From: Candidatus Binatia bacterium
GTDB taxonomy: Bacteria; Desulfobacterota; Binatia; HRBIN30
Assembly: GCA_937925685.1 (NCBI GenBank)
Contig: CALAMI010000010.1
Location: 331,454-395,453, forward strand
Direction of reading: 5' to 3'
DNA: 64,000 nt
Shown here: one piece after another, positions 17,419-26,011 of the stretch
Layout of the letters: every line of letters begins with the position of its first letter
Numbering within the stretch: position 1 is the first letter of the stretch
Notes under the pieces: generated by a model
The model's input: the letters and a program-made list of their open reading frames with translations, nothing else
What the model was told of the DNA's origin: nothing
Database searches by the model: none
Position numbers and translations under genes: made by a program

Positions 17419-17838
17419 ATGCAAGATCGTCCAACGGTCAACGAACTGCTAATTGCCGTCCAAACTTTTCTCGAACGGGAGATCGTTCCGATCTTGAACG
17501 GTCGGCTGCAGTTTCACACGAGGGTTGCCGCGAACCTCCTTGCCATCGTTCGGCGGGAGCTGCAATTACGCCCTGCACAAGCCGCACAAGAGTGGTACCG
17601 CCTCGCTGCACTTCTTTCCAAACAGCATGACACGCCCCCTGCCACGCCCGAGGTGGTCGCGCAAGAAATACGGCAGTGGACCGAAGAGCTTTGTGAATGG
17701 ATACGCCTGGCACCAATCGAAACTCTCCAGTCCAGCGAAGAATTATGGCGTCACCTCGAGCTGACAACGCAAGAGAAACTAGCGGTCGCAAATCCGCGGC
17801 TTCTGGAGTCTAGCGAAATTAAGACAAGCGCAGTCTGA
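17419..17838 (+). CDS. DUF6285 domain protein
   Basis: This 139-residue soluble helical protein begins MQDRPTVNELLIAVQTFLER and continues LQFHTRVAANLLAIVRREL. That pattern is the conserved core I associate with DUF6285, a small family of unknown function that is habitually found next to APH-type kinases and acyl-CoA dehydrogenases. The same neighbourhood appears here, with the kinase two genes upstream. No catalytic motif or membrane segment is visible. A partner or regulatory subunit of the kinase is a reasonable guess, not shown by the sequence. ATG 17419 is used because everything before it lacks family resemblance. Confidence 0.72.
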   Translation: MQDRPTVNELLIAVQTFLEREIVPILNGRLQFHTRVAANLLAIVRRELQLRPAQAAQEWYRLAALLSKQHDTPPATPEVVAQEIRQWTEELCEWIRLAPIETLQSSEELWRHLELTTQEKLAVANPRLLESSEIKTSAV

Positions 17839-17886
17839 TCAGGGTCTGCTTGACCCGATCGGCGAACATTTGTTAACTCGAGGCTC

Positions 17887-19173
17887 ATGGTATGGCCCGA
17901 CAGCCCAGCGGAGTTCAGCCGGTTGCTTGCCACCCTACGCTGGGCGGCGGAACATAGCCCGTATTATCAACGCACGTTTGCATCAGCCGACGTGCACGTA
18001 GACGATATTCGTGATTATGAGGCATTTCGCCAGAGGGTACCCATTCTTCGCAAGGGAGAACTAGTCGCAAACCAACGGCTCCATCCCCCGTTTGGCGAAT
18101 TTCTCACCGTTCCCAGAGACCGTTTTGGTAGCCTACATACATCGCCGGGACCGATTTTTCTGCCGCGCCTGCCCGAGGAAAATCAGGGCATAGAGACGCT
18201 CCGCCAAGCCATTCACACCATGGGGATTAGGCCCGGCGAGGTGGTCCACGTGACGTTGTCGTACCACATCATGCCCGGAGGGTTACGCCTTCACCGTGCC
18301 TTTGAAGCTGCAGGCTGCCTGGTCATCAACGGCGGCACCGGCTCGAGCCGATTGCAAGTCGAGCTTGCTCGTGCCTGGCAAGCGACGGTGTACGCCGGCA
18401 CTCCGAGTTTTCTTGCTCATCTCCTCGACACTGCCCGCTCCATGAATTTGGATCCGCGACGCGACTTATTCTATCGCGTTGGCTTTTCTACCGCGGAGAA
18501 GCTCACGCCCCAGTTGCGGCACGAGCTGGAAAGCGCCCTTGGGATCGAGTTATTCGACCACTGCGGGGAGGCACAGATTGGGCCACTTGCCGGAGAGTGC
18601 CGCGTGCATGAAGGAATGCACTTGCATGCCCGGGATTTGTTCTGCGAGTTTTTGGACCCCGCCGCGCACCAGCCAGCCGAACCTGGCCAGGTCGGCGAGC
18701 TCGTGGCAACTCAACTCGGGCGGCGGGCGCTTCCGCTGATCCGCTACGCTCCCGGCGACGCTTTCGAAATTCTTCCCGGGGCCTGCCCTTGTGGGCATCC
18801 TGCTCCACGAGTCCGATTCGTGGGGCAAGTGGGAGCAATTCGCAAGATCAAAGGCGTGCTCGTCCATCCCCAACAAGTCCATGAAGCGCTGCGGCAGTTC
18901 CCCGAGGTGCGGCGGTTCGAAATCGTTATCGACCAGGCTCCGGGCGAACGCTATGAGCGGGTGCGATTACGCCTCGGAACCGCCTCGCCCGAAGCAGCCT
19001 CGGCCCGCCTGGCAGCCGCCATCGCCACTGCGGTCCAATCCGCCGTGCTGCTAAAGATGGAGATCGAGTTTGTGCATGAGGGGGAAATTCCTGAGGAAGC
19101 GGGTCTTCCCCCGTACGTCACGACGATCCGCGACCTCCGTCCCGGCAAGAGTGTCTCTGCCCAACGGGAATGA
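17887..19173 (+). CDS. PaaK-type AMP-binding protein with altered ATP loop
   Basis: The 428-residue protein has the phenylacetate--CoA ligase fold. It shows the N-terminal HSPYYQRTF segment, FDHCGEAQIGPLAGEC, and a C-terminal lid region with VRFVGQVGAIRKIKGVLVHPQQVHEAL. Where PaaK has its ATP-binding SSGTTGKP loop, this protein reads LHTSPGPIFLPRLPEENQG, losing the Ser/Thr/Gly loop. Acidic E in the GEAQIG motif remains. It may bind nucleotide differently, or act as a non-catalytic partner of the intact ligase that begins 19 bases downstream (inference). The gene follows DUF6285 on the same strand, so the block from 15595 to 20515 is probably one transcription unit. Confidence 0.75.
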   Translation: MVWPDSPAEFSRLLATLRWAAEHSPYYQRTFASADVHVDDIRDYEAFRQRVPILRKGELVANQRLHPPFGEFLTVPRDRFGSLHTSPGPIFLPRLPEENQGIETLRQAIHTMGIRPGEVVHVTLSYHIMPGGLRLHRAFEAAGCLVINGGTGSSRLQVELARAWQATVYAGTPSFLAHLLDTARSMNLDPRRDLFYRVGFSTAEKLTPQLRHELESALGIELFDHCGEAQIGPLAGECRVHEGMHLHARDLFCEFLDPAAHQPAEPGQVGELVATQLGRRALPLIRYAPGDAFEILPGACPCGHPAPRVRFVGQVGAIRKIKGVLVHPQQVHEALRQFPEVRRFEIVIDQAPGERYERVRLRLGTASPEAASARLAAAIATAVQSAVLLKMEIEFVHEGEIPEEAGLPPYVTTIRDLRPGKSVSAQRE

Positions 19174-19192
19174 AGATTTTAGAAGTGCGGAC

Positions 19193-20515
19193 ATGATTGC
19201 CTCTGACACCGAGCGGTCACACCGACGGCATTCTCCTTTCTACGAACCGAAGATTCAAACCCTCCCACGTGAGCAATTGACCCAACTCCAGTGGCAACGC
19301 TTACTGCGGCAGTGGCAACGGATCTGGGATACGCCCATCCCATTCTTCAAGAGAAAGTTGGAAAGAGCCGGGGTAACACGCGGCGACTTACGCTCGCTCA
19401 GCGATCTTTCACTGCTCCCCGCCACCACCAAAGGAGAGCTTCGCGACAGTGAAGCCGAGCATCCGCCGTTTGGCGATTACCGCGGCGCACCCCCTGAGCG
19501 CGCGGTCCGTTTGGGTGCATCCACAGGCACCAGTGGTCGACCAACGTTTATCTTATGGACGCCGAAAGACCTAGAAGTGGACTACCGTGCCTCTTTTCGC
19601 GCCAGATGGCGCTGGGGTATCCGCCCAGGAATGTGTTTGGCAAATGCGCATCCCTTTGGGATCAACGCTGGTGGCTGGCATTTTAGCCACGGAATCGAAG
19701 GATTGGGGATCCTCAATGTACCTAGCGGCCCACCTGGCTCGGAAGAAGAAATTCGCGACGTTCTCGAAGTTTGGCGCCGCTTACGCCCGGACACCTACCG
19801 CTTATTCGGTAACGTAGCGACGCGCTTCGTCGAGGTGGCTGAGGCGTACGGGCTAGATCCAGCCCGAGACCTGAATTTAACGCTACCCGGCGATCACCCC
19901 CGAGAACAGTACGCCATGGTCAGCAGCGGTCTCGAGGCCCTCCCTCTACTCGGTAGCGCATGTGAGGAACGCGATGGGGCGCACGTGGCGGAGGACTTGG
20001 CGATCGTCGAGGTAGTAAACTCTGAAACCGGGCGGCTCTGCGGCCACAATGAACGCGGTAACCTGGTGGTCACGGTATTAGAGAAAGACAACTTTTTGTT
20101 TCGCTACGACCTCGAAGACATTGTCCGCTGGAACGAACGCCCCTGCCCGTGCGGGGAGACACATCGACGACTGTTTTACGAAGGGCGTGCTCGGGATATC
20201 GTAAAAGTAGAGGGCAAAGCCTTGCTCCCGATCGATGTCGCGCTCGTTCTGTACGAGTTTCCCGAGATCTCTACGCCCTCGGCGGAGTACCAGATCTTGC
20301 GACCAAGCCCTCCACTGCAGTCACTGCACATCCAAGTAGAATGCCCGTCATCTCTGGACACCGTCACGCTTGCCGAAAGGCTTTCCGAGCGCTTCCGCGC
20401 TTGCCATGGCATTGATACCACGTGGTCCTTTGTCCCTCGCGGAGTAGTCCCGCGCTTTGCTTATAAGGCAACACGGGTCGTGGATGTTCCCGCCGCTCAA
20501 CTCGCGGCTAAGTGA
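19193..20515 (+). CDS. PaaK-type acyl-CoA ligase
   Basis: This is the second PaaK-like protein of the cluster (440 residues from ATG 19193) and the one with a complete ATP loop, GASTGTSGRPT. It also has the CEERDGAHVAED segment, the metal-ribbon-like RPCPCGETHRRLFYEGR, and the C-terminal DIVKVEGKALLPIDV region. PaaK enzymes activate aryl acids such as phenylacetate; members outside the phenylacetate cluster often act on unknown acids, and no other paa genes are here. It starts 19 bases after the previous ligase-like gene. The substrate is unknown. Confidence 0.82.
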   Translation: MIASDTERSHRRHSPFYEPKIQTLPREQLTQLQWQRLLRQWQRIWDTPIPFFKRKLERAGVTRGDLRSLSDLSLLPATTKGELRDSEAEHPPFGDYRGAPPERAVRLGASTGTSGRPTFILWTPKDLEVDYRASFRARWRWGIRPGMCLANAHPFGINAGGWHFSHGIEGLGILNVPSGPPGSEEEIRDVLEVWRRLRPDTYRLFGNVATRFVEVAEAYGLDPARDLNLTLPGDHPREQYAMVSSGLEALPLLGSACEERDGAHVAEDLAIVEVVNSETGRLCGHNERGNLVVTVLEKDNFLFRYDLEDIVRWNERPCPCGETHRRLFYEGRARDIVKVEGKALLPIDVALVLYEFPEISTPSAEYQILRPSPPLQSLHIQVECPSSLDTVTLAERLSERFRACHGIDTTWSFVPRGVVPRFAYKATRVVDVPAAQLAAK

Positions 20516-20613
20516 ATGGTCGCCTGCGGCCATCTTGCCGGACCCCGGCGGCGGCCAGAAGTCCCGAGTCCCCCTCGGATCGGCCCAGATGGGAAACCGC
20601 CTGCGCGCAAGCG

Positions 20614-21459
20614 TCACAGGCACAGGTGGTTCAAAAAATCTTCCACCGACTCATTAAACTTTTCTGGCCGCTCGAAATAAGCTGAGTGACCAGCTTGTGG
20701 AATGGTAACCAGCGTTGCATTGCGGAAGTACGTCGCGGCAACCTGGCCCACCTCGACGGGAATCACCTCGTCTTCTTCACCCCAGATGAACAGCACGGGA
20801 CACGACACGCGACCAACCTCCTCTGGGGTGGGACTGCCTGCCGTAGCAAGCAACTCGGCCAACTCATCCAGCGAGTGTTCAGAATTGAGCCCCGCAATCT
20901 GCATATAGAGGAAATATTTTGCCGGTTGCTCCCGTGTCATCCGTGCACCGGCTGCTGGGTGGTAGGTGTAGGTGTCTGCGCGGAGTCGTTGGAACGCCGT
21001 TGCCCATGCATGCGAGACAGCCTCTGAGGTGAGCCCTCCGTGGGTGTCCGCGAGCACGAGCGCTTGCACCCTTGTGGGGTGTTGCACCGCGAATCCCAAG
21101 CTTGTCCAACCGCCCATCGACTGTCCGATCAACACCGCCGCTTCGATGCCGAGGTGGTCGAGGAGCGTCTGTAGATCGCTAACGAAAGCCGCTCCGCCTG
21201 GGCTGTCGTCGCCCTCGGCAGACAAGCCGAAGCCACGGTGATCGAACGTGACACATGTGTAGCGACGCACGAAGTGGGGGATTTGTTGCCACCAGGACAA
21301 GTGGTTGCCCCCGGCCCCGTGAGCCCATACGAGGACCGGCGCCTCGCCAAGAGGGGGACCATGAACCTCGTAGTACAATCGCGCATGGCGGTGCGAAAAG
21401 AACGGCACGACCTTTCCATACCTAAGGTTCTCCTCGCCGTGCAACGGGTAAAACCTCAT
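20614..21459 (-). CDS. Alpha/beta-fold hydrolase
   Basis: The 281-residue soluble protein has the oxyanion-hole loop WAHGAGGN (46-52), the nucleophile elbow GQSMGG with S114, an acid candidate D230 in WGEEDEVIP, and H258 in QAGHSAYF. Thus a full Ser-Asp-His triad is present. Family members include esterases, C-C hydrolases of ring-cleavage pathways and haloperoxidase-like enzymes, and the sequence does not choose between them. It lies convergent to the PaaK ligase gene and stands alone on its strand. Confidence 0.85.
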   Translation of the reverse strand: MRFYPLHGEENLRYGKVVPFFSHRHARLYYEVHGPPLGEAPVLVWAHGAGGNHLSWWQQIPHFVRRYTCVTFDHRGFGLSAEGDDSPGGAAFVSDLQTLLDHLGIEAAVLIGQSMGGWTSLGFAVQHPTRVQALVLADTHGGLTSEAVSHAWATAFQRLRADTYTYHPAAGARMTREQPAKYFLYMQIAGLNSEHSLDELAELLATAGSPTPEEVGRVSCPVLFIWGEEDEVIPVEVGQVAATYFRNATLVTIPQAGHSAYFERPEKFNESVEDFLNHLCL

Positions 21460-22078
21460 GGGCCCCGTTCAGAAACCAAACCCGAGTGAGATCGAGCCCA
21501 ACCACCAAAACTCTGAGGAGCAGCGGGCAGCCCACCGGTGCGGTGATTGACGAAGATCTTCCGACCGCAGGCCTAGGACCAAGAATCAGCAAGCTTAGTG
21601 GCCACCTGACCCGCCCTGACATTCACAGGATAACGCTTGCACCGCCTTCTCTCCTCCACGTTCTAGAAATCGCAATACGCGTGCTGTCCGCGTCGTGCCA
21701 TCGGCAGCCTTGGACGTGGCTTCGATCTAGGCGCTCGACAGGGGAAACTACCCGACGTCGCCAGCTAACTCACGATGAGATGCGCCGCCAACGGAAAACC
21801 CATGCCTGTCGCCTATAGCAACGTTGTTGCTGCGTACGCCCTGTGCTCGGAAGCGGTTCGCCGCCTCTTCATCCCGTGCGAGACGAGAGAGAACCAGGTC
21901 TCTTGCGGGTTCTCTCAAAGGCTCGCCCCGTGGACGCTTCCAAGAAAGTTGCAGCTCTCGCCAGCCTCTGCCCCGTGGGCCATCGGCACCTACTCCGGCG
22001 CCTGCGCCAGCGGACAAGCACCGTTGCCACCCTGCTTCATTGCGCTGATCCTACGATTGTGACAACCAGCATCCAGCG
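21460..22078. other. Gene-free stretch
   Basis: About 620 bases between the divergent hydrolase and RDD genes. Short open frames are rich in Arg, Ser and Pro and have no recognisable content. I see no tRNA or known RNA element. Confidence 0.4.
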
Positions 22079-23143
22079 ATGGCTCTCACTCCGCAAGTAA
22101 GTCCTGCCACCCAGCATGTTCCCGCAATGGTGGTGGCTCAACCCTTTGCCCCAACGATCCGGCGCCTGGCGGCTGCCCTCATTGATCTCGCCCTACTCTG
22201 GTTCGTCACGGAGCTACTCGCCGCTTTCTACGAGGAGGAATTTATCGCCCTAGGCCGCGGTGGCAGGTTCATTGGTGCCCTTTTCTTCCTTGCTTACATC
22301 GGGGGGCAAAACAGTACGTTTACGAATGGGAGGACGTTCGGGAAGAGAATCTGCGGCTTGCGTGCGGTCACCCTGAAGGGAGAAGCCCTCACGCTGGAAC
22401 GAAGCATTGCCCGCGCGGCACTTGTTCTGATTCCCTTCATGACCCAGGGGATTTTTGCGTTTCCCGTGGATCGCCTGTCTGCCCTGGCACTCCATGTGTC
22501 GCTCGCCCTGGCAAGTGTGGGCTACGGGGCCATTCTCGTTGCCAGCTATATCTTCAGCGGACGCGGCGGCCAGGCGATTCACGACCGGCTGATGGGAACC
22601 GTCGTCGTCCTGCAAGAGGAGAACATCCTGGATCCGCTAAAGCCTTCCCCCCAATATGTCTGGCGTCGCGCCGCCGCACTGGTCTGGCTCACCCTGTGTG
22701 GAGCCGTAGCAGGTGCTCAATGGTGGTGGTGGGGGGGCTCCCGATGGAACGATATCGTAGCATTCCGCTCGCCTCTTCTCGCTCTCGAGGGGGTTCAGCG
22801 CGCGGACATATTCATGGGAAGCTTTTATTTCCGCAACTCAGCCGGAGGCCGCGAACACACGAAGTACTTAGAGGTACGGGTATTCTTCCACCATAAGCTA
22901 GAGGACTTCGAGCGTGAAAGCGCGCGCATTGCCACTGTGCTGTTTGATTCCGCTAACCCTACCGCGTTCGATGCGATCAGGATTACGGTCGGCTATGAAT
23001 TCGACTTGTTGCTGGCCCGCCGGCGCTGGCAACAATCGTGGGTGCGCACGCCCTCCGCTTGGCGTGACTTTCTACTCGCACGGGAGAGCCAGTCGCAAGC
23101 CCAACATAATTTCAGGCTAAGCCATAAAGCTTTACCGCGTTGA
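22079..23143 (+). CDS. RDD-family membrane protein with soluble C-terminal part
   Basis: The first 190 residues form an RDD domain. RRLAAALIDLALLWFV carries the Arg-Asp pair, followed by hydrophobic segments, TFGKRICGLRAV, and GGQAIHDRLMGTVVV with the second Asp. A further membrane segment at about 200-215 leads to a 130-residue polar domain with no family I recognise. RDD proteins are bundles of membrane helices; some act in ion or compatible-solute homeostasis, but most are uncharacterised. The 3' end overlaps the convergent amidohydrolase gene by 32 bases. Confidence 0.8.
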   Translation: MALTPQVSPATQHVPAMVVAQPFAPTIRRLAAALIDLALLWFVTELLAAFYEEEFIALGRGGRFIGALFFLAYIGGQNSTFTNGRTFGKRICGLRAVTLKGEALTLERSIARAALVLIPFMTQGIFAFPVDRLSALALHVSLALASVGYGAILVASYIFSGRGGQAIHDRLMGTVVVLQEENILDPLKPSPQYVWRRAAALVWLTLCGAVAGAQWWWWGGSRWNDIVAFRSPLLALEGVQRADIFMGSFYFRNSAGGREHTKYLEVRVFFHHKLEDFERESARIATVLFDSANPTAFDAIRITVGYEFDLLLARRRWQQSWVRTPSAWRDFLLARESQSQAQHNFRLSHKALPR

Positions 23144-24233
23144 GGGCGCACATTTTGCGCCTTTCCTCCTCCGGTACGCCTCGAAACATTTCTTCCACGA
23201 CCCGCCGTGTCTCTGGCCAATCGCACCCATGGTGAGGATAATCTGTCGACCACATCATGTTGTCGACGCCAATATCATAGCGGTTTCGCACGGCGTAGTG
23301 GTCGATCATGAAGGCGATTCGCCAGTTTCTACGAAAGTAAACTGAAGGCGGGTGTTTGAGTTTCACCGGCAACCACGAGCGATTCCGCCACCAGCGGTCG
23401 TCCATCTGCTCCAAGATGTAGGGCACCCAACCGGCGCCCGTCTCTACCGCGACCCAAATCAGGTCAGGAAATCGATCGTGAACCCCCGAACTGATAATCT
23501 CGGGCATGTCGACTATCATGCTAGCGGCGCCCACGGTGGCAAGCCCGGTCAGGTCATCCCCCCGAACCCCTTTGGGCTTTGGCCTTTGCACTTGCCGCAT
23601 GACTCTAACGTGGAAGTGGACCGGGACGCCCAGCGCCTGGCATGCGTCCCAAAACAGATCGTCCTCGGGTCGAATCGTTGGGCCAACGCTTGGCATGGTG
23701 TTCAGCCATACGCCTCTCATCCCAAGCTTGAGACAACGTTCCATTTCCCGGATGCAATGTTCCACGCCGAGTGCTGGCATGCAGGCAAGGCCGATAAATC
23801 GGTCCGGTGCTACCTTAACGAACTCTTCTGCGAGCCAATTGTTGTACGCTTGCACCCCTGCCATTTGAAATTCTGGGTCGGGGTCGGAGAAAAAGTGGCT
23901 CATCATACGCGCCGAGCCGTAAAGCACCTCAGCGTCGATTCCATCAATGTCCTGCTCTTGAATCCGAGGCACGGCATGGAAGTTCCCTTGATTTGCCTCG
24001 GAAAATTTCACTCCGGTCCAGCGAATGTCTTCGTGCTTTCGGCCGGCCGACGCGTATATGCCGATCGGCGCTGGTGGGATGTCCGGTGCAAATTGCCACG
24101 CCTCGCCGCCATCTCCATCGGGCACGACTTTCGGGGCCTTTTCGTGAAATTTCTTCGGCATGTAGTCCGTCCAGATGTGCGGCGGCTCGAGGATATGGGA
24201 GTCTGCCGAAATCAGCCGATATTCCCGCTTCAT
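23112..24233 (-). CDS. Amidohydrolase-2 family metal-dependent hydrolase/decarboxylase
   Basis: The 373-residue protein opens with ISADSHILEP, the D-x-H metal motif variant of the amidohydrolase-2 (ACMSD-like) group. It has a barrel His in GVPVHFHVRV and the late Asp in WSTDYPHHGCDWPE. This group hydrolyses or decarboxylates aromatic and alicyclic acids and is common in ring-degradation clusters of environmental bacteria. The start has an excellent ribosome binding site (GAGGAGG) and sits 49 bases downstream of an operator-like palindrome shared with fatty-acid genes here. It may belong to the same regulon. Substrate unknown. Confidence 0.85.
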   Translation of the reverse strand: MKREYRLISADSHILEPPHIWTDYMPKKFHEKAPKVVPDGDGGEAWQFAPDIPPAPIGIYASAGRKHEDIRWTGVKFSEANQGNFHAVPRIQEQDIDGIDAEVLYGSARMMSHFFSDPDPEFQMAGVQAYNNWLAEEFVKVAPDRFIGLACMPALGVEHCIREMERCLKLGMRGVWLNTMPSVGPTIRPEDDLFWDACQALGVPVHFHVRVMRQVQRPKPKGVRGDDLTGLATVGAASMIVDMPEIISSGVHDRFPDLIWVAVETGAGWVPYILEQMDDRWWRNRSWLPVKLKHPPSVYFRRNWRIAFMIDHYAVRNRYDIGVDNMMWSTDYPHHGCDWPETRRVVEEMFRGVPEEERRKMCALNAVKLYGLA

Positions 24234-24279
24234 GCTCTTGCCTCCTCGCTTTGGCCAGTCCGGCCAAAACCAGCTTCCG

Positions 24280-24295
24280 AACTAACGATCGTTCA
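24280..24295 (-). promoter_or_regulatory. Operator-like palindrome before the amidohydrolase gene
   Basis: The sequence AACTAACGATCGTTC (24280-24294) contains the perfect palindrome AACGATCGTT and fits CNAACGNNCGTTNG over 24282-24295 with one outer mismatch. Read on the minus strand it shares GAACGAnCGTTAGTT with the TetR promoter element at 25273-25292. It lies in the divergent gap between the amidohydrolase (minus) and the crotonase (plus). A separate small inverted repeat (TTGGCC/GGCCAA) lies at 24251-24267. Confidence 0.55.
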
Positions 24296-24496
24296 TATCC
24301 GGAAACGGCCAGTATGGCAATAGCTTGTAAGGCACAGAACGCCCACGGTGTCCCCGTGGTGCAGCGGAGCCCGCTCTCTTCCCCGGGGTACATTCCGCCT
24401 TCGACGCACAACCTCACCGCCCCCCTCTAGTGCCCATCCTGGCTCTGGTACTTTGCCGAAACAACAGGTAGAGGCTTGGGAAACGGAGGCAGCGTT

Positions 24497-25276
24497 ATGA
24501 TGCGTCAGCCGCTGGACTTAGGGAGTCAGTACTTACGTGCATCCGTGTGCGACGGTGTGTTGCGCGTCACCATCGCTCGTCCCGCACGTCGTAACGCACT
24601 CACGGTGGAAATGTATCATGGGCTTAAGCGGGCTGCGGTCCTGGCGGAGAAATCGCGAGAAATATCCATCCTACTGATCACCGGCACCGAAGGGGTTTTC
24701 TGCGTCGGGGGGGAGATGGCGGAGCGTCACGAGGGCACCGTGCGGGCCGATCGGGAGACGGACCGTTTCGATCTATTACCTTTTGCCGAGTTCGAGCGTT
24801 GCCCGAAAATGGTTGTTACAGCGGTCAATGGCCTTTGCCATGGTGGCGGCTTAAACCTCGTGTTGTTCAGCGACCTCAGCATTGCCTCGGATCAAGCCCG
24901 CTTCCGTGCTCCCGAGCTTCTCCGTGGCGTCGCCGATTGCTTTCTGGGGGCTCGCTTGGCGAGCCGCATCGGAGTTGCGCGCGCCAAGGAACTACTGTTC
25001 ACCGCCCGCGAGATCACTGCTAGCGAAGCACACGCCATCGGACTCATCAGCCGCACGGCACCAGCAGAAGCGTTCGACGAGGCGGTCGAGCGCTTGCTGC
25101 ATGAAGTTCACCAAACCGCCCCCAGGGCGCGAACTTTGCTCAAACGCGACATAAACCGCCATCTGCCACCAATCGATTATGCAATGTTCGCCGAGTCACT
25201 TGCCTCCGAAGAGGTACACGAGGGCTTCGCGGCTTTTGCGGAGAGACGCGCACCACGCTGGGTCAAGGGATGTTGA
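24497..25276 (+). CDS. Enoyl-CoA hydratase/isomerase family protein
   Basis: The 259-residue crotonase-fold protein has the oxyanion-hole segments TEGVFCVGGEMAE and NGLCHGGGLNLVL. Aligned with rat crotonase, the first catalytic Glu position is Asn (GGGLNL). The second Glu is kept in RAPELLRGV. Such one-Glu members are often isomerases or act on other CoA esters rather than as simple hydratases. ATG 24497 is chosen because GGAGG lies seven bases before it (24485-24489). The stop is followed directly by the operator-like site, and the TetR gene starts 30 bases after the stop. The two may be co-transcribed or separately promoted. Confidence 0.84.
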   Translation: MMRQPLDLGSQYLRASVCDGVLRVTIARPARRNALTVEMYHGLKRAAVLAEKSREISILLITGTEGVFCVGGEMAERHEGTVRADRETDRFDLLPFAEFERCPKMVVTAVNGLCHGGGLNLVLFSDLSIASDQARFRAPELLRGVADCFLGARLASRIGVARAKELLFTAREITASEAHAIGLISRTAPAEAFDEAVERLLHEVHQTAPRARTLLKRDINRHLPPIDYAMFAESLASEEVHEGFAAFAERRAPRWVKGC

Positions 25277-25292
25277 CGAACGAACGTTAGTT
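25273..25292 (+). promoter_or_regulatory. Promoter/operator element before the TetR gene
   Basis: TTGACGAACGAACGTTAGTT carries a -35-like TTGACG and the palindrome CGAACGAACGTTAG (25277-25290), a full match to CNAACGNNCGTTNG. It begins within the stop codon region of the crotonase gene and ends 14 bases before the TetR start codon. A TATACG about 15 bases after the -35 is a possible but closely spaced -10. Its position suggests autorepression by the TetR protein. Confidence 0.65.
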
Positions 25293-25306
25293 TTATACGG
25301 AGTGCC

Positions 25307-25981
25307 ATGGTGACAAAAATGGCCAGTAAAGTTCGTGGTGCAAAATCGGTCGTCGAGGCTTCGCAGCCCACGCGCGAACTTATCCTCGACGCTGCCGAGC
25401 GGCTCTTTGCTACTCATGGCGTGGATGCAGTGGCCGTGCGCGATCTTGCGCGGGAACTCGGCTTAACGGCCCCGAGTTTGTACAACCACTTTGCCAGCAA
25501 ACAAGCGCTCTACGATGCTGTGTTAGAGCGTGGGCTGCGCCCGATTTTGGATTTGATTCGGGAATCGTGGAAAGGGGGCCAGCTGCGTCCGGAGGAAACC
25601 TTGGATCGACTTCTTCGCCACCTCGCGCAGCATCCGCACCTCGCGCAACTGCTGCAGCGCGCACTACTTGACGAAAGCAGCGGAGGAGCAGCCACGCTCG
25701 CCAAGTGGCTCGGCCCGATGTACCAAGAAGGGGTCCGGGTGCTGGGTGCGGCCGCTGAAACGGCTGGGTGGGATCGAGAGGAGTTGCCCCATTTAGCGAT
25801 GGCCTTGTTTGGGATGGTTTTCTCCTATTTCACCAACTTAAATGCTGTGCGCGCTTTGGCACCACGTCACCAGCCGCTAGCTCCCCGTCAATTAGAGTTG
25901 CAGCGGCAGGTGCTAGAAAAAGCAGTTTACCGACTGCTGGGCCCGCAAAGGATAAGCTCGAAGAAGGGACGTGAACGCTGA
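25307..25981 (+). CDS. TetR-family transcriptional repressor of acyl-CoA genes
   Basis: The 224-residue protein has the TetR DNA-binding domain at about 22-68 (ILDAAERLFATHGVDAVAVRDLARELGLTAPSLYNHFASKQALYDAV). The C-terminal ligand domain is helical and variable. TetR proteins of this kind usually release DNA on binding an acyl-CoA or related ligand. A palindromic site sits just before its own start, and related sites precede the acyl-CoA dehydrogenase (8648) and amidohydrolase (24280) genes. It is flanked by a crotonase and a MaoC-like dehydratase, which supports a fatty-acid or aryl-acid degradation regulator such as PaaR or FadR types (inference). Confidence 0.88.
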   Translation: MVTKMASKVRGAKSVVEASQPTRELILDAAERLFATHGVDAVAVRDLARELGLTAPSLYNHFASKQALYDAVLERGLRPILDLIRESWKGGQLRPEETLDRLLRHLAQHPHLAQLLQRALLDESSGGAATLAKWLGPMYQEGVRVLGAAAETAGWDREELPHLAMALFGMVFSYFTNLNAVRALAPRHQPLAPRQLELQRQVLEKAVYRLLGPQRISSKKGRER

Positions 25982-26011
25982 TCTTTTGCCGCCGACGCAC
26001 AGGGGAAGGCT

